This document shows, in pieces, positions 21,919 through 31,796 of a DNA stretch of 64,000 nucleotides. The number at the start of each line of letters is the position of its first letter. Position 1 is the first letter of the stretch. The position numbers and the translations under genes are program-made. The notes below the pieces were generated by a model. The model searched no databases. It was not told the origin of the DNA and was given only the letters and a program-made list of their open reading frames with translations. The stretch covers positions 3,162,001-3,226,000 of the forward strand of contig LSAX01000005.1 in NCBI GenBank assembly GCA_001557505.1, written 5' to 3'. The DNA comes from Reticulascus tulasneorum (taxonomy: Eukaryota > Ascomycota > Sordariomycetes > Glomerellales > Reticulascaceae).

Positions 21919-22758
21919 ATGTATATCTTTACACGATGCATGCTCAGCTCAACTACTCTTGTGGTGGTTGCAGCTACCTTGGCGCAGGCGGCGTCAAACA
22001 TGGTCCCAGACTACGAGGTTAAGCTCCTGCTCAACCCCACCGCAGTACTTGGGTCCGACAACAAGCTCCTGCCCACAGTCCTCTCTACGTTCGCTATGCC
22101 AACAAGTGTCACCAAGATGAACGTCCAATTCCTGGATAAGAGCAATAAGGAGATCTACACTGCTGGCTGGAGTCCTCGAATCCGTAAGACTGAGAACGAG
22201 GATGACTTCGAGCTCACCTACAAGAAGCGCTATGCGATCACCAATGGTGCTATTGACGCCGCCCTAATGACCGCGAATAATGAAGGCTTTGACTCCAGCG
22301 ACACAAGTTACGAAGCGCAGATCGAATGGGGTTACCAGAAACAGACTCTTTCCATCAGCCGCAAGAAGACTGGATCGGACTCCGGTTACAGCGGGATGGA
22401 CCTGCCAACCCTAAGCTACTCACGGTCAGAGTTGATTGATGAGTCGCCAGACAAGTTTGATGACTGGCTATTCAACAACTGGGGGACTGGTGCGCTTGCA
22501 ACGGCTCGAATCTTCGGTCCCGTTCTCGCAAAACGCTCGATTGGAACCTGGAGTGGGCTACAGCTATACATCGAAGTCTGGCCAATTCTCAACGCCGCAG
22601 GCACGGGAACCGAGTACCTCGTCGAGGCGTCGTTCAAGACTACGAGCCGTACAACAGCCTCAACGAAACACGACAGCTTTGTCACGTTTTTGCAGGGCAA
22701 GGGCTGGTTCCTCGCGCAGGACTCGTTGAAGACGCAGCTCATCATGGACCGTTACTGA
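21919..22758 (+). CDS. Secreted CYTH / triphosphate-tunnel-like protein
   Basis: A 279-residue single-exon protein. Starting at the second Met (21940) gives a cleaner signal peptide (MLSSTTLVVVAATLAQAAS). The mature part resembles the CYTH/triphosphate tunnel fold. An early strand DYEVKLLL matches the ExExK signature with Asp for the first Glu. It is followed by basic strands PRIRKTE and ELTYKKRYAI, then W..LQLYIEVWPI and YLVEASFK, which could supply the Glu ring opposite the basic residues. Known members of the fold bind triphosphorylated ligands inside cells, so an exported copy is unusual. The assignment rests on motif order only; it could be an unrelated secreted beta-barrel. A 17-base poly-G run lies 41 bp after the stop. 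Confidence 0.6.
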   Translation: MYIFTRCMLSSTTLVVVAATLAQAASNMVPDYEVKLLLNPTAVLGSDNKLLPTVLSTFAMPTSVTKMNVQFLDKSNKEIYTAGWSPRIRKTENEDDFELTYKKRYAITNGAIDAALMTANNEGFDSSDTSYEAQIEWGYQKQTLSISRKKTGSDSGYSGMDLPTLSYSRSELIDESPDKFDDWLFNNWGTGALATARIFGPVLAKRSIGTWSGLQLYIEVWPILNAAGTGTEYLVEASFKTTSRTTASTKHDSFVTFLQGKGWFLAQDSLKTQLIMDRY

Positions 22759-22799
22759 ATGAATTTCGCGGGCTAGCGGTACATTCAATGGCAGCCCCC

Positions 22800-22816
22800 G
22801 GGGGGGGGGGGGGGGG
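22800..22816. repeat. Poly-G homopolymer, 17 bases
   Basis: Seventeen consecutive G after five C, 41 bp downstream of the CYTH-like stop codon. It is prone to length error in sequencing and to quadruplex or slippage behaviour. Confidence 0.9.
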
Positions 22817-24572
22817 TTCTGTGGAAGATATGGAAGATCATGGTTCCCCTTGGCATAGATCAATCTGAAGGAAAAATGCTAGTCGCGCTAAAGATACAAG
22901 ACTAGGTTAATAAGATTTTCATCTCAATTCATGGCCCGACCCGCGGTTATGCCGTTGGTTTAGTGATTTCGCATACCCTAAAACCTTTTACCTATTGAAT
23001 CATTAATGAGAGAAGAAATATTGTGCACTGCTGGTACTTGAGAGCAACAAAAGTTAGATTGCTAAGGATAATAGGGCCTATCCAGATCACGGCAATCGCC
23101 TCGTACATCTATACCCGAGCCGTCAATTCCGACGATTGTCTCACATTGGCGCCGATGGGGGACAACGAGGCATTGACTGTATCATCCTAGTTTAACGTGG
23201 GGGCTTCGATGACAGTGGGTGAAGCAAGTCAAACGACCGAACCAATGAGGCCAACGCAAGGCGTCAGAATCGACGATGATTGCAAGATTCACCACTCGGT
23301 CAGGCCGTGTCGGGTAACCTGGTTCACGATAACCATCTCCCGCTCCCAGACCCCGCACGTAGCACATTTGGGGATGCGGCCAGACGGGAGGCTTGCCAGG
23401 GTTCGCCACCGTCATTGGATGCAGATTCCTCCTGCAGACCGCTCTTCCGAAGGAGGGGCTGCGTCGCCAGATCTTGAACAGCCCGCTGTCTTGAAAGAAC
23501 AAATGCCACGTGTCGCTGGCCAAGAGTTGGAAGAAAGTTTGATGGCGTTGTTCGGCACATGGCAGACCCGGCAGGACTGGAGGCCAACGCGAGATCGCTC
23601 ACATTGACCAACATTCTCACATTTTGTCTCTGCCGTCCGCCTGCACTCCGCATTGGACAGACGATAGCAAAATGGCAGCGAATAGGCACAGTTTGACATG
23701 CTTCACGCCATAAACTCTGCAAGAGCCGTGAAGAGAAACCAAATTGGAGGCGAATGAGCCGATAGAGGATGAATGGACGTTTGGTCCGACCTCCACAGTG
23801 GAGCCGGCGCCTTCGGCCTTGACCAAACAGCAGCTATCCGAAGAACCTGATGACTTACATGACTAATGCAAAGTCGCTGTGCCATGTGGATGAGCATGTG
23901 GATACACCGAGTCCGAGGGCATGGTGTATCTAATGACCGATTTGGCGGCGGTGCGTTGATGGCTCCACCTGGACATCACAGGAGATCGGGCGATTGCTTC
24001 AGTCCCGAATGATGCATGATTCAAAATAACCTCAAGCACCAACAGCAAAGCAGAATTTCAACCAATGCCGGCTTATGGGCTCCGCAGCGGCTTGGGAACA
24101 ACCCGATTGGATACCAGTAACAGAGCAGTACTACTCCGTAACCATCCAGAGAAGAACATCGGCTTCCGTTTGACTTAGAACCTTTGACCGAGGCTGCCAA
24201 CTTGATAAAGCCATTCTATCGTTGTCTGCTGAGATTTCGACTCCTGGATGCTCGTGGCCTGAAAATGTTATTTGCCACCAACGTTGCCGCCTACAAGTAT
24301 TTCTCCCAATCAGATGAGTTGTTCCTTTGCTGCACAGCGCAAATATTGGGCATGGTCGTGTCAAGCATGGCTGTAGGTGCGCAGGCAGAGGGAAGACGCT
24401 AGCAGTTCTTGGCAAACCTTACTACTTTTCACGGACAGCGAGATAGGTAGACGAAGAAACTGGCTAATGCAAGCTGCAGCTAAATGCATACCGTTCCGTC
24501 CAGATATGTCAAGAGTCGAATTGATAAAGCCTCTGAATTGACAAGTAGCGTGCTATGGAAAACCGGGGGAGA

Positions 24573-24579
24573 TATAAAA
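24573..24579 (+). promoter_or_regulatory. Putative TATA box upstream of the EFE homologue
   Basis: TATAAAA lies about 350 bp before the ATG at 24927. The long leader makes the assignment tentative. Confidence 0.3.
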
Positions 24580-24926
24580 CATTCCGGAGTACCGTTGACT
24601 CAGCGCAGGTTTGGAACGCGCGAGAACCATGCATGACAGCAATATCTACCAATGGCACACGTAGGCGTTGTTGATGGGCAGCGGAGGAAACCCTGAGAAG
24701 GTCTCCGGCGAGGAATCCACGAGCGGAGCTCTTTCAGGGAATGTAATTCGTGAGAACGAGAAAAAAACTCTGTTGAATGCAAGGTGAGGATATACGCTTT
24801 GTGATTTGATGGCCTGCACATCGTGGCACACACCCTTCCTTGCTCGTTCACCTCGATAAAATCTTCAAGCTCTCCGCCCACCGGTACACAGAAAAAAAGC
24901 AAATTGTGCGACACGTCTGAATCAAC

Positions 24927-26274
24927 ATGGCTTCCCTCATGCAATCATCAGCAAACATGGCCCGACTTTCGGGAAGTGTCATGCGGCGATCTTTGGTCGC
25001 TCTCCCGGCCTCCCGCGCGCCTACCCGCCGGGTAGGCCATGCCATGCTACATGTACCCCGCAAGCAGACGATCGAGACTTTCACTCTTCCTGAGAAGCTG
25101 AGCGGATCGCGCGAGGATCTCACGCTCGGGAAGCTTCTCGTGGATACGTGGCGTCATGATGGCATCTTTCAGATCAAGATGCCGCAGAAGCAGTGCTCCT
25201 TGTATGAGGATGCCCTTGCAGCCAGCAAACAGTTCTTCCGGCGACCGTTGCATGAAAAGGCAGCGTGCATCGATACCCTGAGCTACTCTGGGTACATTGC
25301 CAGCGGCAAGGAGCTGACTGATAAAGTCGGCGATGCGAACGAGACCTTCACCGTGTGCAAGGACCTGGACCCTGGTGATTCTAGAGTGCGCGCAATGTGG
25401 CCTTGCCACGGCCCGTGCCCTTGGCCTGACTACAAAATGCGTGATGCTCTGCGGGCTTACATGGATGGCCTCGGTGGAGTCGGTGAGAAACTGCTCCGGC
25501 TCGTTGAGCTCGGTCTAGGCGTCCCAGACGGCGCTCTCACCGGGCTCACCAGAGATGGATGGCATCACATGCGAATGCTGAGGTAGATTTGAGCCCCCCG
25601 GGAGATTGAGACAAGAGACTGAGGTTTTCAACAGATTTCCTGGACGAGATGCTGCCCCAGCGGCATCCACCGACAAGGAACGCGGCATCGGTTCTCACAC
25701 CGACTACGGCTTGCTCGTAATTGCTGCTCAAGATTCCGTCGGCGGTATGAAACCCGCACCAGACGTGAGCGTGCCGCGCTGACAAGTTAGCAGGTCTGTT
25801 CATTCGTCCTCCGTATGGGAACGAAAACTACGCCAATTGGGAGGCCAGCGCTGCCGGCTTTAAGCAGGATGACAACGGATGGGTTTTTGTCCCGCCCTTC
25901 GCGGACGTACTCACCGTATTCCCAGGTAAGCAAATCGTAAAGGGGAGAGAACTTGGAGCTAAAGGCACGCAGGCGACATGATGCAGTACGTGACGGGCTC
26001 CTACCTACCCTCGACTCTCCACAAGGTCAAACTCAACAACAGAGAGAGATTCGCATTCGCGTACTTCCATGAGCCATCCTTCCAGGCCGTCGTCAAACCC
26101 CTTCCGGGTTACGACGTGGGACAGAGCCCGCGAGAGGGAATCCATTACGGAACCCACTTCACCAACATGTTCATCCGTAGCTATCCTGACCGCGTAACCA
26201 CGGAGCTGCTCCTGGAAGATAAGCGGTACGACATGTTGAAGAGAGACGAGCTCCGGACCATGCCAGAGGCATGA
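24927..26274 (+). CDS. Ethylene-forming-enzyme (EFE) homologue, Fe(II)/2-oxoglutarate dioxygenase
   Basis: Exons 24927-25582, 25635-25744, 25794-25925 and 25973-26274 give 399 residues; the introns are 47-52 bp. The body aligns with Pseudomonas EFE nearly end to end: LGKLLVDTWRHDGIFQIK, GYIASGKELT, FTVCKDL, WPCHGPCPWP, LTRDGWHHMRMLRFP, GIGSHTDYGLLVIAAQD, HKVKLNNRERFAFAYFHEP and HFTNMFIRSYPDR. Fe ligands are His240, Asp242 and His316; the 2-oxoglutarate Arg is Arg325. Counterparts of the EFE arginine-site residues Glu84, Arg171 and Arg316 are Glu129, Arg216 and Arg368. EFE turns 2-oxoglutarate into ethylene and CO2, coupled to L-arginine hydroxylation. The first 45 residues or so are an extra, Arg/Ser/Ala-rich, acid-free leader that looks like a mitochondrial presequence. 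A related non-ethylene dioxygenase function remains possible. Confidence 0.9.
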
Positions 26275-27339
26275 GGGGTTGGAAGCAATGGCTTTGGTTG
26301 TTCTGATAGGTAGCTGGTTCGATAGTAATGATGTTAATAAACCCGCTTGGAACAAAATCATTCATCTGCAGAGTTCGTCGCACGGGAATCCCCAGTCGAT
26401 ACCCAGTAGATACATGTCGCATTTGCACTTTTTCTCTATAATTATGTCGACTAATACTTTCCCATGGGGAACGGTCGTCCAGTGAGGCTCGCAGTGGGGA
26501 AAAGCAGCGGTGAAAAAGAAAAGATTGAAAAAGCAAAAAGTGAAACAGATCCAGATCGGGCAGCAAGCAAGATACTGCAGCTCTTTTTCATCTTGGGGGG
26601 TGCCATTTAGAAATTGCACTTGTTGTCGGGCGCCCAAGTTCAACAGCGTGCATAAAAGCAAGGTCTCGGACATGGACACGAAGATATTCTCCTGAGCCAC
26701 GAAGGAGAACTGTGCCTCGTAATTCCGTTTTCATCTTTGGACGCTGACACTCGGTGCTTCAACTGACCGAGACACGATAGAGCGCGGTTGTCGCCTATTG
26801 CAGACCAACCAATGTGCCGTCTGTTCCGTATGACAGACGGCTAGGTCGCATTCCAGCACGTAAATGCGCTCACTTTAATTTACACCACTTGCATGTATGC
26901 GCTACGTAGTACATCTGTGGCTTTATTTCTCAATGACACCTTTCGAAAAGGGGACAAGATAAAAGATCTGAATCATGGCGATCGGGACTGGAACCCTGGT
27001 TCGGCAGGTGATTGGCGCACTAATGGCCCCTGTAAGGCCCCCACTATCCCCCCATCCGGCAGTTGAGGAGGGGCATCCATGCGAGCTTCCCGAAACGGAA
27101 AGACTTGGTTGTGGTGGCCGAAGCACGAGGGCTGTTTCTATTCGACGGTCGACCAAACGCGTAGCCGACGATGAGATTGATGACTGTGATGTCAAGTGGC
27201 GAATGAAGACATGGAAAAGGGGAACGGGGCCCATTGCACCGCCTACGTCCGAAAACATAGATAACCTGAGCCCGAGGTCAGGTTCGATTACTCTGCAATA
27301 CTTGTCCACGCAATTGTTCTCCTCTGCCTACCCGCCAAT
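26275..27339. other. Intergenic spacer
   Basis: 3' flank of the EFE homologue and 5' flank of the carboxypeptidase. A 122-codon plus frame at 26975-27343 overlaps the carboxypeptidase start in another frame and shows no domain, so I treat it as chance. Confidence 0.5.
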
Positions 27340-28668
27340 ATGAAGATCTCGTTCCTCCTGGGACTTCTTCCGCTCGCGCCTATATGTCTAGGATGCCTTC
27401 TCCCTGAAGAGCGCGAAAACGATGGAATCATAAAGCGAAATGTTCGGCGGCAATCAGGCAGCGGGACACCAATCGGCACAGGCGACCGATTCAACGGCGG
27501 CGCGACTGCTCCGCGGGGACTGGGGACGCAGACAACCAGCTTCAGCACGCTACTCAACGTTAAGGAAGTAAAGAGTGGTCTCCAAGGTCTTGTGAACACC
27601 TACGGCATCCAAACGTTTGAGACCCCGTATAAGACCTATGCAGGCGCCTCCATTCTCGGAGGCAAGGTCGGAGGGACCGGGGGTAACTGCACCAATGCGT
27701 ACCGCGTCTTCTTCAATGGCAATATTCACGCGCGAGAGCGTGGGTCTATGGACAATGTGCTTTACTTCATCTCCGATTTGCTTTATGCCAACAAGAACAA
27801 CGTCGGCCTGACATACGGATCCAAGACATATACCAGCGCGCAGGTCAAGACCGCGCTGTCTGCCGGCATTGTCTTCATTCCGATGAGCAACCCCGATGGC
27901 GTGGCGTACGACCAGTCGACCAACAGCTGCTGGCGCAAGAACCGAAATCCCGCCAGCGGGACGGGATCATCCACCGGAGTCGACCTGAATCGCAACTTCG
28001 ACTTCCTCTGGGACTTTACCAAGACCTTCGCATCCAGCGTGCAGTCCAGTGTCGGCTCAACCTCGCCTAGCTCCGAGACCTACCACGGGACGAGTGCGTT
28101 TTCTGAGCCCGAGACCAAGAGCATCAAATGGATATTTGACACGTACTCCAAGGTCCGCTGGTTCATCGACCTGCACTCCTACGCGGGCGACGTGCTCTAT
28201 AGCTGGGGGAGCGATGAGAACCAGTCCAAGTTCTCGTACATGGGCTTCAAGAACGCATCGTACAACAGTGTCCGCGGGATATTAACCGACACACCTGGTT
28301 CTGGTCGGGGGTATGGCGAATATACGCCTCCAGCCGACCTCAGTGCCAACCTCGCAGCGGCACAGCGCGTTGGTGCTGGAATGAGCAGCGCCGGCGGTCG
28401 ACAGTACACTGTCATGCAGTCTGCGGACTTGTACCCCACGTCCGGAGCCAGCGACGACTATGCGTACTCGAGGTACTTTGCGGACTCCAGTAAGAACTTG
28501 ATCCATGCCTATACGGTGGAGTTTGGATTCGGCAATACCGCAGCGTCGTGTCCGTTTTATCCCACCGTTGCGCAGTATAACACCAACATCAAGGCCACTA
28601 GTGCTGGATTCATGGAGTTCTTGTTGGCTGCTGTTGAACTGGGCCTCGGGGATGGTTTGACTTGCTAG
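27340..28668 (+). CDS. Secreted zinc carboxypeptidase, M14 (carboxypeptidase A/T type)
   Basis: A 442-residue single-exon protein. Signal peptide MKISFLLGLLPLAPICLG is followed by dibasic sites (KRNVRRQ) and a shortened prosegment. The M14 active site is complete: zinc ligands His and Glu in GNIHARERG, the third ligand in DLHSYAGDVLYSWG, substrate-binding Asn-Arg in GVDLNRNFDFLW, the Tyr-bearing loop region, and the catalytic Glu in YTVEFGFG. It removes C-terminal residues from peptides outside the cell. The N-terminal activation domain is much shorter than the roughly 100 residues usual for fungal procarboxypeptidases, resembling the bacterial carboxypeptidase T layout; this may alter activation. 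Regulation is not visible. Confidence 0.93.
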   Translation: MKISFLLGLLPLAPICLGCLLPEERENDGIIKRNVRRQSGSGTPIGTGDRFNGGATAPRGLGTQTTSFSTLLNVKEVKSGLQGLVNTYGIQTFETPYKTYAGASILGGKVGGTGGNCTNAYRVFFNGNIHARERGSMDNVLYFISDLLYANKNNVGLTYGSKTYTSAQVKTALSAGIVFIPMSNPDGVAYDQSTNSCWRKNRNPASGTGSSTGVDLNRNFDFLWDFTKTFASSVQSSVGSTSPSSETYHGTSAFSEPETKSIKWIFDTYSKVRWFIDLHSYAGDVLYSWGSDENQSKFSYMGFKNASYNSVRGILTDTPGSGRGYGEYTPPADLSANLAAAQRVGAGMSSAGGRQYTVMQSADLYPTSGASDDYAYSRYFADSSKNLIHAYTVEFGFGNTAASCPFYPTVAQYNTNIKATSAGFMEFLLAAVELGLGDGLTC

Positions 28669-29173
28669 AGAAACTAACACTGCGAGAGCTACCTCGGTGC
28701 TGAACCACAATTGCGCATTTCTCTCCCGCTTCGAAAGCAGGGAGCCTCATTGGCAGGGCGCCGTTTATAGAGTTCAAATCGCAGTTTCATCAATGCATAG
28801 AAATACAGGATTGTGTTTATTATACTTGTCTCGGCCGAGTAGAGGAACATGATGGTCAGCCTCCTAATTCTGTGTGTCGCCTCAGACCGAGAATCTCCAA
28901 GGCTTAGCTCGGCAAATAATCATCAGTCGACAGATAATTATTTCAAAGTTGCTTGAGTGTGTCGATGCCTGTCTTGTGCAAGTGGTCTTCATGCCTGCTA
29001 ATGATACTTGGATTACTCTTAACTTCTTCTCCAATGATACAGTAAGCCTGTGACTCACGCATCGCCATGTTTTTCTACCAGTAGACAGTCTGAGCCTATA
29101 CAAAATTAGATTTACGCCAAGTACACCACGCTCATGATCTCCATTACCACCAACACCGAAACCAAGCCCAAGA
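28669..29173. other. Intergenic spacer between convergent genes
   Basis: 3' flanks of the carboxypeptidase and the PAN-domain gene; nothing else is recognised. Confidence 0.55.
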
Positions 29174-30052
29174 CTACACGATCCACGCGGCTTCGACGGC
29201 CGACCCAGCCAACGGCTCACCCTTCGCATACTTGAGCCAGCAATAGTTGGCGTCCATGCCCTGCTTCCCGCGGTACAGCCATGCGACGCCGACGCAGCCT
29301 CCGGCGGTGCTCTGCGGCGAGACGTACTGAGCCGCGCAGAGCAGCATGCAATCCTCCATGTTGGTCATGGGTAGCTGCCCCAAGTTGTTAGATGGGTAGT
29401 CGCTTCCGCATTCTCGACGGAAGCGTATGTCAGAGCCCGGTACAGTATACGTTGCGTTCTCCGAGGTGACGGGACACTCTGCGTTGGCGATCCCAATACC
29501 GAACGGGCTCTTCGCGGGTATCGGCATTGCGGTAAAGACGGCGGGAGCTGTCGAAGTGGGATTTGCACTGCTGGCGGCAACACTTGTCGGTAGTGCCTTT
29601 GACCTGAGAGCACGTCAGATGGATTTTATGGCGGCAATGCTTGACGAAACTCACTCTGTGGGCGACTCTTGACCTCTCGAAGCCAATATTCCGGCCGCTG
29701 CAACTGAACCTATGAGGCCTGCAAACAGAATAGTCGCCAATAGTGCCAGCCAGAATGTCGGTCGTCTCAGGCCACATATCGTCTTGTTCTCTACATTGCA
29801 CGGACACGAATCTTGATTTTGATACAAACTTGTGTCATTTTGAGGGCCCGGGGTTGAAGGTTGGTCATAGCAGTCGCCAGCTGTGTCTTGGTCTTGGTAT
29901 TTGCCCTCCCTGTCGTGCGGTGAGTACCATTTTGGTTCCGGATCAGTCTCTATCGGCAATGACTCGTTTGCTAGCATCAATCCGTCATTGTATTCTGGCC
30001 TTATCGTCTCAATCTTTGGCGGCACTAGAGGAGAAGAATTCGACGAGGTCAT
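29174..30052 (-). CDS. Type II membrane protein with PAN/apple-like ectodomain
   Basis: Exons 30052-29655 and 29603-29174 give 275 residues; the intron is 51 bp with a CTGAC branch point. The layout is an acidic, Pro/Tyr-rich cytosolic N-terminus (EPKWYSPHDREG), a membrane helix (FWLALLATILFAGLIGSVAA, after ICGLRR), a Ser/Thr/Pro stalk, then a Cys-rich module containing ECPVTSENATYTVPG, RRECGSDYP, MTNMEDCMLLCAAQY and GGCVGVAWLY, which fits the PAN/apple fold. Such fungal proteins are usually of unknown function and are presumed to bind surface ligands. The start at 30052 was preferred over an in-frame ATG at 30238 because it gives the usual length of cytosolic tail. It shares its architecture with the gene at 46.1 kb. 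Confidence 0.8.
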
Positions 30053-31138
30053 GGCCGCTGTCGAGACTTGGGCGTGTGGTACTCCATCTTGGCGGAAGCT
30101 GGGACATGAAGCATCGCGCATGCGGCTGGGTCGGGTTATATACCACGATGTATCGTTCCTTGACGATAATCTGTCAAGCCAGGGTCCAACTTCGCTCAAT
30201 ATTCCTCTTGGGGGATATACCCCTGTCTCATCCCGCACGGGTGCGGCACAGTTTTCTCCCAGCTGTTAGTGACACCAGTGGCCTTTCATATACCAATACT
30301 CACAAACAGGACGGAAATTTGCTGATGCCGGACCCGTTTGAACCGATCATAGGAAGAGCACGCGAGGATTTGTTCAGTTGGGCTTCCAGTGATGATAATG
30401 AAGCTGGAAGTCTGGTATCTTGGCCGTTGACAACACAGCTGCGATACCTTGGCCCTTTTGTCGAAATAATGTTTCCGGGGGGGGTGCTGGCCCAAAAAAT
30501 CTGTATTGCTACCGACGATACGAGAAGGATTCACGGTCATCGGACAGGGCCGAAATTGAAACTAGCACGTTCAGCCAATGAGACCTTGCTTCGAGAGCTG
30601 GCACCCTGGGTCCGAGCCGTGGCGCAAAATGGACTTTGGGGCACTTTAAGCACCTAATTCACGGCGCATCAACCCCTAATCTAAGGCAAATCTCAAATCT
30701 GACGATTTTCACTATGCTCACCACATGTCAGGCTGTAGGAGCCGCGCATGGTCCAAGGGCCTGGTTTCCAAGAAGCTCCTGCTAGAGTTGCGATCCATCG
30801 TGAAGAATATCCGTCTTCAAATCATGAATTGATACCAATCTAGTCTATACATAAGTGACCCCGTAGCTTGGAGAACCATCCCGAGTAGCTACAATACTGG
30901 GCGAAGTTGATTTACCGCCCAAAACTTCTAGTCTATCGTGTTTTCATCGTAACGCCATGCAAGTAACCAGAGTTCCGTATCGCCCTGGTCTCCTCGACGC
31001 GTTCCAACTCCCTCTCTTCCATACTATTTGCCTCTGTATTTCCCTTTGGTGTCCTGGACCCAATGCTGATTCTTCGTCCTAGCCAAGTTCGTAGCAATGT
31101 GTATGCCTCTAATTTAAGCTTCCTTTGCCGAAACCTCT
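30053..31138. other. Intergenic spacer
   Basis: 5' flank of the PAN gene and 3' flank of the four-helix membrane protein gene. A long plus-strand frame reaching 30657 is mostly antisense to the PAN gene and is not called. Confidence 0.5.
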
Positions 31139-31796
31139 TCACTTCTGATACGTCCTCATAGGGACGGACATGATCGGCCGACCGTCTTCGCTGTCGCCCT
31201 GGATAACCGCCATAGAACCTCGGGGCATGCCATTCGCACGGAAGTAACGGAAATCAAGATAGGAGATGACCGCCATCTGGACGGCGAGAACACTGCAGCA
31301 AGTCACTAGTCAGCCTCAATGTCCGGTCACTGATGTTTCAGCAAGATACAATGGACGTACCTTAGAACAATCGCAAGGACACCGACGATCCAACTCATTG
31401 CGCAGCTGGTGCCCTGGCAGAATTGTATGTTTGACTGGATAGTCAGGAACACAACTGCAAGCCAAAAGACGACCTCCAATGCATTGAGTATCGCATAGGC
31501 CTTTAAACTTCTCCATTTTCGAAAGCGGTTGACGTGCTCAGTCAAGACCTGATAGAGAATGATGATAAGCGACTTGGCGCCCTGCGTGGTTGACCACATA
31601 TTAGTTTTGTTCGTTGTTCCGAGTATTCCATGTGCGAAGATGTGCTTACAATGCCTAGAGCCATGGTAGTTGATCTGCTCATCGGTGCAGTTGCCATAAA
31701 AATCCGTGCGACGGAGATGGCAATGGCAGCCACAATCAGCAGTACTTGCAGGGTGTGTACTATGGGCTTCGCACGGGTGCTGAATAAAGCTGCCAT
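31139..31796 (-). CDS. Four-helix membrane protein (MARVEL-like)
   Basis: Exons 31796-31650, 31581-31361 and 31292-31139 give 173 residues; both introns are 68 bp. Four hydrophobic spans are visible: VHTLQVLLIVAAIAISVARI, SLIIILYQVLTEHV, ILNALEVVFWLAVVFLTI and WIVGVLAIVLSVLAV, with GTSC before the fourth. The C-terminal tail is polar. Length and span spacing fit the fungal MARVEL-like family of plasma-membrane proteins; the family's function in fungi is largely unknown. An in-frame Met at 31973 would add a 59-residue hydrophilic leader and is less likely. Confidence 0.75.

Larger units (their letters stand above)
22759..24926. other. Intergenic region, 2.2 kb
   Basis: Contains the poly-G tract at 22800-22816. 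Overlapping frames on both strands at 23.2-23.9 kb (up to 136 codons) have unbiased composition and no motif, and I could not assemble a gene. The right end holds the presumed promoter of the ethylene-forming-enzyme homologue. Confidence 0.45.

Noticed and set aside
23197..23722. Overlapping 132-136-codon frames on both strands
   Set aside because: Neither shows a family motif, start context or splice pattern.
26975..27343. 122-codon frame running into the carboxypeptidase start
   Set aside because: Different frame, no domain, and overlaps the likely promoter and leader of the carboxypeptidase.
29743..30657. 304-codon plus-strand frame
   Set aside because: Largely antisense to exon 1 of the PAN gene, whose splicing and domain content are convincing; the plus frame has no motif.
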